This document shows, piece after piece, positions 28,859-36,931 of a stretch of 64,000 nucleotides of DNA. Position 1 is the stretch's first letter. Each line of letters starts with the position of its first letter. Below the pieces are notes generated by a model, which searched no databases, was not told where the DNA came from, and saw nothing but the letters and a program-made list of their open reading frames with translations. Position numbers and translations under genes: made by a program. The DNA is from Allostreptomyces psammosilenae (GTDB lineage: Bacteria; Actinomycetota; Actinomycetes; Streptomycetales; Streptomycetaceae): assembly GCF_013407765.1 (NCBI RefSeq), contig NZ_JACBZD010000002.1:878001-942000 (forward strand). The letters run 5' to 3'.

Positions 28859-30886
28859 TCAGGCCCTGGCGAGGGCGTAGGGGGCGGGCGGCTGCGGGCC
28901 GAGTCCGTCGCGGGCCAGGATCCAGCTGTCGTGCAGCCACATCTCGGTGCCGCGCCGGCCGGCGGCGCCGTCCCAGGCGATGTCCCGCTCGTAGGTGACG
29001 ACCTCGCCGTCGGGGCCGAGGATGACCCAGGCGTAGCCGCCGTCCTGGTGGCGGGTCTTCACCTTGGTGCCGGGCACCGTGTGCCGGCGTCCCTCGGCGT
29101 CGGTGACGGTCTCGTCGTGCCGGTCGACCCACTGCACGCTCAGGCCCGCCGCGTGCTCCGGGTCGACCGCGGCGAAGAACTCCAGCGCGAGGGCCCGGGC
29201 GTTGACGGCGCCGACCGGTTCGCGGCCGGTGGCCGGCGGCACCATCCGGGTGACTCCCAGCAGGACCCCGTCGGCGTCGGTGACCACGGTGACGTGTGGG
29301 CCGCCGAGGCGTGGTGTGCGGTCGGCCTGGTGGCGCACCACGACCACCTGGCGCCCGTCGTGGGTCTCCCGGCGGCGGCTGACCTCCTGCCATCCCGCGG
29401 GCAGCGACAGGCCGATGCGGTCGAGCAGGGCGGCGGTGTCGGTCGCGGGGGTGGAGCTCATGTCGGTCCCTTCGGCGTCGGGGTGGTTGGCGGTGAGGCC
29501 CGCGGGGGTGCCGGTGCGGGTCGCCGGGGCGGCCTGGTCGGTGCCGCGGGCGGGTGGCGCGGCGGGTGAGGCGGCGGCGGGGTCGGTGCCGGCGGCGGGG
29601 AGCGTGGCGACCAGCAGCGCCGCCGCGCCGACCACGGCCGCCGCGCCGGTCGCGGACGGTCCCCGCCGGGCTCCGCCGGCCAGCAGGGCGAGGGCGCAGC
29701 CGACGGCGAGCAGGGCGGCGACCGCGAGGGTGATGCCGCCGAAGCCGGTGGACCGCAGGGCCTGGGCGAACTGCGGGCCGAGGCTGGCGCCGACGAACAG
29801 GAAGAAGGTGTAGAGGGTCACCGCCGGTCCGCGGTCCGCCCCGGCCGCGCCGCCGACCGTCTCCACCAGCCCGGGGGCGGCGAAGGCGGTGGCGCCGACC
29901 AGGACGAACAGCGCGCACCCGAGCGCGGTGACGCTGTCCCCGGTGAACGAGGCGGCCACCGTGGTGAGCGCGGCGACGCCGAGCGCGACGGCGACCCGGC
30001 GGGCCGCGGGGAAGCGCCCGAGCAGCGGGATGACCAGCGGGGCGAGCAGCATCGCCGGCAGCGCGCTGGCCCGCAGCGCCAGCAGGGCGCCGGGGTCGGT
30101 GGCCACCGATTCCGGCCCGGCCACCTGCGCCGCCGTGTAGACGGCGACGAACCCGCCGAGCACGGTGAGGGTGGATCCGTAGGCGGCCAGCAGCCGGGGC
30201 TGGGCCAGCACCCGTCCCATGGCGCGCACCGGGGACGCCGCCTGGGCGGGGCGCGGGCCGTCGGGGCGCAGCAGGGCGCGGACGGCGAGGGCGGCCAGCA
30301 GCATCAGCGGGGCGCAGAGCCAGAAGACGCCGGACCAGCTGCCGCCGGCCCGGGTGACCAGCTGGGCGGCGACCTGCCAGACCACCGCGGCGGCCAGGAA
30401 GGAACTGGTCAGCCAGGTGAGCGCGGCCGGTCGCCGGGCCGGCGGGACGTGGACGGTCAGGTAGGAGAAGGCGGCGGGCGCGAACGTCGCCGAGGTCAGC
30501 CCCTGGAGGGCGCGCAGGGCGCAGGCGGCCGCCAGACCGGGCGCGAAGCCGACCGCGGCGGTGGTGACCGCGGTGGCGACCAGCCCCAGGATGATCACCC
30601 GCCGTTCGCCGTGGCGCTGCGCCAGGGGACCGCTGAGCAGGAAGCCGGCGGCGTAGGCGAGGCCGAACGAGGTGACCGTCCAGGAGGTGGCGGCGGCGTC
30701 GACGCCCCAGTCGTCCGCCATCTGACCGAGCAGCGGGAGGACCGAGTAGAGCTGGCCCACGACCAGCATGCCGGTCAGGGCGAGCGCGGTGACGGTGCGC
30801 CCGAAGGCCACCGTCGTGGGTGGTGACGCGTCGGCGGAGGGCGGCGGAGCAGCAGCCCTCCGTGAGGGAGGGGTGGTGGTTGCCAT
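28859..30886 (-). CDS. MFS transporter with C-terminal ~200-residue soluble domain
   Basis: 675 aa. Residues ~25-440 form a 12-helix MFS drug/metabolite exporter (YSVLPLLGQMADDWGVDAAAT helix 1, LAQRHGERRVIILG loop 2-3). An Ala/Pro/Thr linker follows, then a ~200-aa soluble domain not recognised (SLPAGWQEVSRRRETHDGRQ, EYRD-free, ending TYERDIAWDG, MWLHDSWILARDGL). The frame is open throughout, but ATG 29461 with AAGGGA six bases upstream starts exactly at the domain, so a separate 201-aa product is possible. The start ATG 30886 lies 14 bp from a palindrome shared with the neighbouring tetR gene, pointing to TetR-controlled export. Confidence 0.85.
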   Translation of the reverse strand: MATTTPPSRRAAAPPPSADASPPTTVAFGRTVTALALTGMLVVGQLYSVLPLLGQMADDWGVDAAATSWTVTSFGLAYAAGFLLSGPLAQRHGERRVIILGLVATAVTTAAVGFAPGLAAACALRALQGLTSATFAPAAFSYLTVHVPPARRPAALTWLTSSFLAAAVVWQVAAQLVTRAGGSWSGVFWLCAPLMLLAALAVRALLRPDGPRPAQAASPVRAMGRVLAQPRLLAAYGSTLTVLGGFVAVYTAAQVAGPESVATDPGALLALRASALPAMLLAPLVIPLLGRFPAARRVAVALGVAALTTVAASFTGDSVTALGCALFVLVGATAFAAPGLVETVGGAAGADRGPAVTLYTFFLFVGASLGPQFAQALRSTGFGGITLAVAALLAVGCALALLAGGARRGPSATGAAAVVGAAALLVATLPAAGTDPAAASPAAPPARGTDQAAPATRTGTPAGLTANHPDAEGTDMSSTPATDTAALLDRIGLSLPAGWQEVSRRRETHDGRQVVVVRHQADRTPRLGGPHVTVVTDADGVLLGVTRMVPPATGREPVGAVNARALALEFFAAVDPEHAAGLSVQWVDRHDETVTDAEGRRHTVPGTKVKTRHQDGGYAWVILGPDGEVVTYERDIAWDGAAGRRGTEMWLHDSWILARDGLGPQPPAPYALARA

Positions 30887-30900
30887 GCCCGGAAAGCTAG

Positions 30901-30920
30901 CCAACCAACTGGATGGTTGG
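30901..30920. promoter_or_regulatory. TetR-type operator in front of MFS gene
   Basis: CCAACCAACTGGATGGTTGG is an inverted repeat 14 bp upstream of the exporter ATG. Its core ACCAACTnnnTGGTTGG is repeated at 31755-31771 in front of tetR. Confidence 0.75.
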
Positions 30921-31112
30921 CAAGGCGCGCTCGAATCTTTGTCCCAAGGATCCGGATGACGCCTCAGCGTGTCGAGGGGGTGGCGGTCCGTGAAGGGTTG
31001 GCTTGGGCGGGCCCGGTGCCGCGCGTGCGAGGTGCGCCTCGCCGGGCCCGCGCTCTTCGTTGAGCAGGGGTTTCGCCGCTGGTGAGGGGGTGCGGCGGTG
31101 CTGGTCGGCCGG

Positions 31113-31730
31113 TCAGCTCTCCGCGGCGGCGGAGGTGTTGACCGGCTCGGTCACGGAGGGGATCGCCGCCTCGACGAAGCGGACCAGGAAGCTCCGCATC
31201 GCCTCGCTGTCCTCCTCCGGGTCCGTCTCCGGGCCGAGGATGAGGCGGGCCAGCTGCGGCATGGCCGTGGGCCACGACGCCAGGCCGATCAGGGTGAGCA
31301 GCAGTCGGGCCACCTCGCGGGAGTCGGGTCGGTCGATCGCCTCGGCGAGGGAGTCGATCTTCGCCTGGTAGCGGAGGTGCCGTTCCCGCTCGTTGGCGAG
31401 CTTGCCCTCCCGGTAGTGCAGCGTCTCGAACATGAGCAGCCGGAGGAGGTCGGGGTGGTTGCGGTGGAAGTCGTAGATCTGGCCGACGTACTCGGCCGGA
31501 TCGCTGCGGGTGTCCAGGGTGACGGCGGCGGACAGCTCGTCCAGGGCGTCGGCGACGACGGCGTCGAAGAGCAGTTCCTTGCTCCCGAAGTGGCCGTAGA
31601 TGCGTTCCTTGTTCGCGCCGGCCTTCTGCGCGATGCGGTCGACCCGGGCGCCCGCGATGCCGTACGCGGCGAACTCGGAGCGGGCCGCGGCGAGGAGACT
31701 GGCTCGGGTTGCGGCAGCGTTCTTGTTCAT
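31113..31730 (-). CDS. TetR-family transcriptional regulator
   Basis: 205 aa. The N-terminal helix-turn-helix is classical (ARSEFAAYGIAGARVDRIAQ, then AGANKERIYGHFGSKELLF); residues ~60-200 are the ligand/dimer domain (GLASWPTAMPQLARLIL). It is probably a repressor of the exporter gene downstream on the same strand (226 bp away) and of itself, since matching palindromes precede both. The ligand is unknown; a product of the AfsA-like/KAS III genes is a reasonable guess. The start is ATG 31730 with a weak ribosome site. Confidence 0.92.
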   Translation of the reverse strand: MNKNAAATRASLLAAARSEFAAYGIAGARVDRIAQKAGANKERIYGHFGSKELLFDAVVADALDELSAAVTLDTRSDPAEYVGQIYDFHRNHPDLLRLLMFETLHYREGKLANERERHLRYQAKIDSLAEAIDRPDSREVARLLLTLIGLASWPTAMPQLARLILGPETDPEEDSEAMRSFLVRFVEAAIPSVTEPVNTSAAAES

Positions 31731-31754
31731 TCCCGCATCCTAAGGGCGGTTGCC

Positions 31755-31771
31755 ACCAACTAGTTGGTTGG
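31755..31771. promoter_or_regulatory. TetR-type operator between tetR and HAD phosphatase
   Basis: ACCAACTAGTTGGTTGG contains the perfect 14-bp palindrome ACCAACTAGTTGGT and matches the site at 30904-30920 at 14 of 17 bases. It lies 25-41 bp upstream of tetR and 69-85 bp upstream of the divergent phosphatase. Confidence 0.78.
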
Positions 31772-31839
31772 GTATGTTCATCGCACCGGCCAGATCCAGC
31801 CGATCCGGGTTCCTGAACGTCCCATGGGGGGAGACGGTC

Positions 31840-32592
31840 ATGTTCGCGACCGAAGTCACGCGCCACGCCGGCGATGCCGCCGCCGGCGCCGCCGAGCCGC
31901 CGCCGGGCGCCGCCTTCTTCGACGTCGACGAGACGTTGATCGGGGTCAAAAGCATGTTCCGCTTCCTGGGCCACTATCTCCGCCTGCGCGGCGAGAGTCA
32001 GCAGGTTTACGAACGGCTCACCGGGCAGCTCCGCCGCGAGGCCGCGGCGGGTGTGCCGCGTGAGCACGTCAACCGTTCCTACTATCGCCTCTTCGCCGGG
32101 CAGCCGGTCGAGCGACTGGCGCGCGCCGGCCGCGACTGGTACCGGTGGGAGCAGCGGGAGGCCGCCGCCGACGGCGGACTGTTCCTGGCCGGACCGGTGG
32201 ACGAACTCCGCCGCCACCAGCGCCGCGGCGACGTGGTGCACCTGCTCTCCGGCTCCTTCTTCGCCTGCCTCGACCCGCTCGCCGAAGCCCTCGGCGCGGA
32301 CGCCGCCCTCGGCACCCGGCCGGTGGTGCGCAGGGGCGAGCTCACCGGCGAGGTGCTCCGCCCGATGATCGGCGCCGCCAAGGGACGGGCGCTCGCCCTC
32401 GCCGTCGGGCTGCGCGGCTACGACGGCGCCCGGTGCCACGCCTACGGCGACCACGCCAGCGACCTGCCGATGCTGGCCGCCGCCGGCTCCGCCACGGTGG
32501 TCGGCGACGATCCGGTGCTCGGCGAGGAGGCCCGGCGCCGGGGCTGGCGGGTGCTCCCCGGCCTCCCCGCGGCGGCGCGCACCGCCCTGTGA
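31840..32592 (+). CDS. HAD-IB family phosphatase (SerB-like)
   Basis: 250 aa. Motif I FFDVDETLIG has both Asp; HLLSGSFFACLDPLAEALGAD is motif II with the family's S/T; GAAKGRAL supplies the Lys; YGDHASDLPML is motif IV. HAD-IB enzymes dephosphorylate phosphoserine or small phosphometabolites. It is divergent from tetR across the operator. Beside an AfsA-type protein, dephosphorylation of a butenolide-phosphate-like intermediate is conceivable but unproven. The start is ATG 31840 after GGGGGAG; a longer frame from 31750 overlaps the operator and is less likely. Confidence 0.88.
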   Translation: MFATEVTRHAGDAAAGAAEPPPGAAFFDVDETLIGVKSMFRFLGHYLRLRGESQQVYERLTGQLRREAAAGVPREHVNRSYYRLFAGQPVERLARAGRDWYRWEQREAAADGGLFLAGPVDELRRHQRRGDVVHLLSGSFFACLDPLAEALGADAALGTRPVVRRGELTGEVLRPMIGAAKGRALALAVGLRGYDGARCHAYGDHASDLPMLAAAGSATVVGDDPVLGEEARRRGWRVLPGLPAAARTAL

Positions 32593-32835
32593 CCACGGCC
32601 GGCCTCCCCGTCCCCGCCGCCGTCGCCGCGGTCGGGGAGGCCGCCACCGGGCGGCGGTGGCGCACGGCGCTCCGCCCGCCCGCCGCACCCGTGCCTCCCG
32701 GCCACGCCGGCGCGCTGTAACCGCGCACGTCCTCGCGCCGCGCACGTCCTCGCACCCCGCACGGGCTCGGACCACACGCCCTCGAAACGCCCACGCCCCG
32801 AACCGCCCACCCCACGTACAAGGGAGAGATGTGTC

Positions 32836-33450
32836 GTGTCCATGACTGCCGAAGAGCCCTCGATGACCGCCGCCCCGGCGCGGGACGCCCTGCGGGCGAC
32901 CGCGGGCGTCGCCCGGCGCCGTCCGGCGGTGGCGAAACGTTCCTTCATACTGGCCCAGACCTTCGGGCTGGCCGGGATCACCGCCTGGCTGACCCTGATC
33001 GCCATCAACAACATCAACGACCCCGGCACCAACGTCGCGCTGATGGAGCAGATGCTCACCATGCGGGACATCGCCGCCGACGACGTGCGCGGCCAGGGCC
33101 TGCTGTGGCGCGCGTGGTCGGACGACCTGGCCCGCCCGCTGCTCTACGGCGTCATCGTGGTCCAGGTCGCGATCGTCGCCCTGATGTGGCGTTCGGTCGC
33201 CTCCTTCACCCGTGCGCTGCTGGCGCCCACGCCGGCCCGGCACGCCACGGCCGTCGGCCAGGCGAACGTCGCCCTGGTGGCCTTCATGGGCCTGTTCCTG
33301 CTCTTCCTGATCGGCGGCCTGTGGTTCGGCTACTGGATGTTCATGGGGCCGGTCCAGGGGGTCCACTTCACCCTGCTGGGCATCGCCTTCCTGGCCATGC
33401 TCCTGGTGAACCAGCCGGCCTTCGTCCGTGAGGACGCGGAGGAGGAGTGA
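32836..33450 (+). CDS. DUF2165-family small integral membrane protein
   Basis: 204 aa with four predicted membrane helices (about 38-57, 100-120, 148-168, 176-194). The segment following helix 1, LIAINNINDPGTNVALMEQM, and the later GLLWRAWSDD stretch are the DUF2165 signature. The function is unknown for the family. The start is GTG 32836, nine bases after GGGAG; ATG 32842 is an alternative. It lies 243 bp after the HAD phosphatase on the same strand. Confidence 0.85.
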   Translation: MSMTAEEPSMTAAPARDALRATAGVARRRPAVAKRSFILAQTFGLAGITAWLTLIAINNINDPGTNVALMEQMLTMRDIAADDVRGQGLLWRAWSDDLARPLLYGVIVVQVAIVALMWRSVASFTRALLAPTPARHATAVGQANVALVAFMGLFLLFLIGGLWFGYWMFMGPVQGVHFTLLGIAFLAMLLVNQPAFVREDAEEE

Positions 33451-33465
33451 CGGCACCCCGAGCGG

Positions 33466-33506
33466 CGGGCGGGCGGTACCTCGGGTGTCGAGGTGCCGCC
33501 CGCCCG
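33466..33506. terminator. Bidirectional hairpin terminator
   Basis: An 18-bp stem (CGGGCGGGCGGTACCTCG and complement, one G-U pair) with a 5-nt loop lies between the convergent DUF2165 and lipoprotein genes. Confidence 0.78.
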
Positions 33507-33535
33507 TCGTCGTGCCCGGTCGCCCGGTCACCCGG

Positions 33536-34051
33536 TCACTCGGAGGCGTACCGCTCCACCCGCAGCACCTTGCACTCCACGTCCTGCGGCACCTCCGTCA
33601 GGCCCTGGGCCTCGACCTGGGCGGTCTGGCCGGCCGCCAGGTCGTTGGTGGCGGCGAAGCCCTCGTCCACGCGGGTGCCGGAGGCGTCCACGAACTCCAC
33701 GTCGATCATGTAGTTCGACGTCTCCGACGAGTTGTTGGTGACCGTCAGCGTGGCGACCGGCCAGCTGAGGTCCGGGTCCACCTCGCAGGCGTCCACGGTG
33801 ACGTCCTCGGTGGGCGGGTTGTCCTCGTTGTCGGAGGAGGTCAGCGGCTCCTCCTCCTCGGCGGCGGCGTCCTCCGTCGCCTCCCCGCCGGCCTCCTCCT
33901 GCGCGGCCTCGGTCGCCGGGGCCTCCTGCGCGGTGCCGGTGCCCTCGCCGTCCTCCTGCGGCGCGCAGGCCACGCCGCCGAAGAGGCCGATCAGCGTGGC
34001 GGCGCCCAGGGCGGCGAGCGTGCGACGACGGGCGGAGATGGTGCTCGACAT
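33536..34051 (-). CDS. Secreted lipoprotein with FxLYD/DUF4352-like domain
   Basis: 171 aa. The signal sequence (ARRRTLAALGAATLIGLFG) ends in GVAC, a non-canonical lipobox lacking Leu at -3, so lipid attachment is likely but not certain. A highly acidic Glu/Ala/Thr linker (~35-75) follows, then a beta-sandwich domain (~80-170) with VATLTVTNNSSETSNYMIDV and AAGQTAQVEA, as in FxLYD/DUF4352 proteins. The function is unknown. The start is ATG 34051 with GAGGGA upstream. Confidence 0.8.
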   Translation of the reverse strand: MSSTISARRRTLAALGAATLIGLFGGVACAPQEDGEGTGTAQEAPATEAAQEEAGGEATEDAAAEEEEPLTSSDNEDNPPTEDVTVDACEVDPDLSWPVATLTVTNNSSETSNYMIDVEFVDASGTRVDEGFAATNDLAAGQTAQVEAQGLTEVPQDVECKVLRVERYASE

Positions 34052-34389
34052 GGTGGTCCCTCTCTTCACTGTGAACACGGCCGCGATCCTCGCGGGCCGT
34101 CGAACAGGGGGATTAATCCGCGTAGAAACGGCATTTCACGGCTCCCGGCACCCGTTCGGCGGCGGCCCCCTTCGGTGCATTCATTCCAACAGTGCGCTGT
34201 GAACCTTGTCAACACGAAACCCGCGTTGATGCCGTCAACGGCGTGTACGTCCTGCGGCGTGAAGTGGCTATATTGCGAGTGGACGCCACCGTGAACCCGC
34301 GGTGGCCGGCCGGCGCCGGGGAACGCGCGGGCGCCCGTGTCCGGTCGTCCGACCGGCCGCCGACCACCACCGCCACCACGGAGGACGCC
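34052..34389. other. Divergent promoter region, lipoprotein/methylase
   Basis: 338 bp. It is AT-richer than average at 34080-34280. It contains the inverted repeat GTTGA-N5-TCAAC near 34224-34238 and a TATATT hexamer at 34269-34274 that could be a -10 box for the methylase gene; no matching -35 is evident. Confidence 0.45.
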
Positions 34390-36840
34390 GTGCCGGACCG
34401 CCCACTCGTCACCGCAGCCGAGATCGCCCGCCTCGCCGGCGTCGGCCGGGCGGCCGTGAGCAACTGGCGCCGACGCCACGAGGACTTCCCGCGCCCCGTC
34501 GGCGGGACCGAGGCCAGCCCCGCCTTCGACCTCGCCGAGGTGGAGGGCTGGCTGCGTGCCCAGGGCAAGGTCGCCAGCGTCCCGCAGCGCGAACACGTCT
34601 GGCGGCTGCTGGAGGGACACCGCGCCGAGGACGGCAGCCTCACCGCCGCCCTCACCGTCGCCGGCGCCTGGCTGCTGCACCTGCACCTCACCCGGCGCAC
34701 CGACCACCCCGGCACCGCAGAATCCCTCGTCGAACGGCTCACCGCCGCCCTGGAGGCGGCCGAGGCCGCCGGCGCCACCGGACTGCCCGCCGCGGTCGAC
34801 CTCCCGACCGCCCTCGCCGCCCTCCCCGGCGGGGCACCCGCCCTGCTCCCGCTCGCCGCCGCCCTCACCGACCTCACCACCGGGCGCGCCGCCGAACTCA
34901 CCCCGGCCGACGCCTTCACCCACCTGCTGGACCGTCACGTCGAGGCGGTCGCCCGGCAGCTCACCATCACCCCGCAACCGGTGGCCGCCCTGATGGCCGG
35001 CCTCGCCGGTCTCGCCGACCTCACCCCCGGCCACGGGGCGGCCGGCGCCCCCGGCCACGGGGCGGCCGGCGCCCCCGGCCACGGGGCGGCCGGCGCCCCC
35101 GGCCACGGGGCGGCCGGCGCCCCCGGCCACGAACCGGTCGGTGTCCTCGACCCCGCCTGCGGCACCGGCGCCCTCCTCCTGGCCGCCGCCGACGCCCTCG
35201 CACCCCCCGCCTCCACGACCGGCGCCTCCACGACCGGCGGCGCCGCCCCTGGCACCGGTGCCGCCCCCGGCACCGCCCCCCTCGCACTGATGGGACAGGA
35301 ATCCGACCCCGGACTCGCCGCCCTCGCCGCCCTGCGCCTCGCCCTCACCCTCCCCGCGGTGCCGACCACCATCCGGCGCGGCGACTCCCTGCGCGCCGAC
35401 GCCTTCCCCCTCCACGGCGCCACCACCGCACCGACCGCCGCCCCGCCCACCACCCCCGCGCCGGTCACCGCCGTGGTCTGCCACCCCCCGTTCAACGAAC
35501 GCAACTGGGGCCACGACGAACTGCCCTACGACCCCCGCTGGGAGTACGGCTTCCCGCCCCGCACGGAGTCCGAACTGGCCTGGGTGCAGCACGCCCTCGC
35601 CCACGTCGCCCCCGGCGGCGGCGTCGTGATGCTGATGCCCCCCACCGTCGCCTCCCGCCGCTCCGGCCGCCGCATCCGCGCCGAACTGCTCCGCCGCGGC
35701 GCGCTGCGCGCCGTCGTCGCACTGCCCCCCGGAGCCGCACCGCCCTACGGCTTCCCGCTCCACCTGTGGGTGCTGCGCCGCCCCGACCCCACCGCCCCCG
35801 CGCAGCCCACCCCCCACGTGCTGCTGCTCAACGCCGCCGCCGCACTGGAGGACGAGCAGACCCCCGCGGGCGCCACCGCCCCGACGACCGGACGGCTGCG
35901 CTCCGCCGCCACCTGGGAACGACTGCACACCACCGTGCTCGACGCCTGGCGCGCCTTCGACCAGGCCACCGCCGCACCCCACGGCGGCACGCCGATCCCC
36001 GAACGCCCCGGCCTGCTGCGCGCCGTCCCCGTCATCGACCTCCTCGACGAAGAGGTCGACCTCACCCCCGCGCGCAACGTGCCCTCGCCCGCCCCACGGC
36101 AGCGCGGCGAACGCCTCGCCGGCACCCGCGAACGCCTCGCCGACCTGCTCGCCGACGCCGTGCGCCTGCTGCCCGAGCCCACGAAGGCCGGCGGCGACAC
36201 CAGCACGCCGACCGCGCCCGCGCCCTCCGGACGCGCCACCGTGACCACCGTCGGCGAACTCGCCCGGGCCGGAGCGCTCACCCTCCGCGTCAACTCCGGC
36301 CGCGGCCCCGCCGACGGCGAACCCCCCGCCGGCCTGCCCGTGCTGGAGGCCCACGACCTGCGCGCCGGCCAGGAGCCCACCCCCACACCCGGAGCAGCCG
36401 CCGGCCGGCGACCACCCCGCCCCGCCGAGGACCCGGGCGCCGCCGAACGCCTGGTCACCCGGCCCGGCGACGTCGTGCTGCCGATCGCCGGCGGCACCTC
36501 GCACGCCCGCGTCCTGGAACACGGCGGCGCGGTGCTCGGCCGCGGCCTGTGCCTGCTGCGCCCCGACCCGAGGCAACTCGACCCGTGGTTCCTCGCCGGC
36601 TACCTGCGGGCCACGGCCAACACCCGGCAGGCCGCCACCCACGCCTCCAGCACGGCGCGCCTGGACGTCCGCCGGCTGCTCGTGCCGCGCCTGCCGCTGG
36701 ACGAACAACGCCGGCTCGGCGAGGCGTTCCGCCGGCTCATCACCTTCGAGACCGGACTGCGGCACGCGGCGGAACTGGGCGGCCGGCTCGTCCAGGACCT
36801 CACCGACGACCTGGTCGCCGACACCCTGGACGGCGGGTGA
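34390..36840 (+). CDS. Orphan type I-like N6-adenine methylase with fused specificity-like region
   Basis: 816 aa. Order: MerR/HTH-like N-terminus (EIARLAGVGRAAVSNWRRRH, ~8-30), helical domain, four perfect 8-residue GHGAAGAP repeats (~214-245), SAM motif I DPACGTGALLLAA, motif IV region, then a C-terminal HsdS-like part (~620-816). The catalytic motif IV, expected NPPF, reads CHPPFNERNWG: the Asn that contacts the flipped adenine is His, so activity is doubtful. No endonuclease or hsdR gene is nearby. The start is GTG 34390 five bases after GGAGG; a longer frame from 34192 lacks ribosome-site support. Such solitary proteins recur in Streptomyces; their role is unclear. Confidence 0.85.
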   Translation: MPDRPLVTAAEIARLAGVGRAAVSNWRRRHEDFPRPVGGTEASPAFDLAEVEGWLRAQGKVASVPQREHVWRLLEGHRAEDGSLTAALTVAGAWLLHLHLTRRTDHPGTAESLVERLTAALEAAEAAGATGLPAAVDLPTALAALPGGAPALLPLAAALTDLTTGRAAELTPADAFTHLLDRHVEAVARQLTITPQPVAALMAGLAGLADLTPGHGAAGAPGHGAAGAPGHGAAGAPGHGAAGAPGHEPVGVLDPACGTGALLLAAADALAPPASTTGASTTGGAAPGTGAAPGTAPLALMGQESDPGLAALAALRLALTLPAVPTTIRRGDSLRADAFPLHGATTAPTAAPPTTPAPVTAVVCHPPFNERNWGHDELPYDPRWEYGFPPRTESELAWVQHALAHVAPGGGVVMLMPPTVASRRSGRRIRAELLRRGALRAVVALPPGAAPPYGFPLHLWVLRRPDPTAPAQPTPHVLLLNAAAALEDEQTPAGATAPTTGRLRSAATWERLHTTVLDAWRAFDQATAAPHGGTPIPERPGLLRAVPVIDLLDEEVDLTPARNVPSPAPRQRGERLAGTRERLADLLADAVRLLPEPTKAGGDTSTPTAPAPSGRATVTTVGELARAGALTLRVNSGRGPADGEPPAGLPVLEAHDLRAGQEPTPTPGAAAGRRPPRPAEDPGAAERLVTRPGDVVLPIAGGTSHARVLEHGGAVLGRGLCLLRPDPRQLDPWFLAGYLRATANTRQAATHASSTARLDVRRLLVPRLPLDEQRRLGEAFRRLITFETGLRHAAELGGRLVQDLTDDLVADTLDGG
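35029..35124 (+). repeat. 24-bp in-frame tandem repeat, four perfect copies
   Basis: The unit beginning GGCCACGGGGCGGCC encodes GHGAAGAP four times immediately before SAM motif I of the methylase. The copies are identical at DNA level, indicating recent expansion and probable length polymorphism. Confidence 0.95.
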
Positions 36841-36931
36841 GCGGGCCGGCCGGCTCCCGCCGGGCCGATCGGCTGCCGCCGGGCTCGCCGGACCGTCGGC
36901 CGAACGGCTGGTGCCCCGAGGAGGGAGCGCG

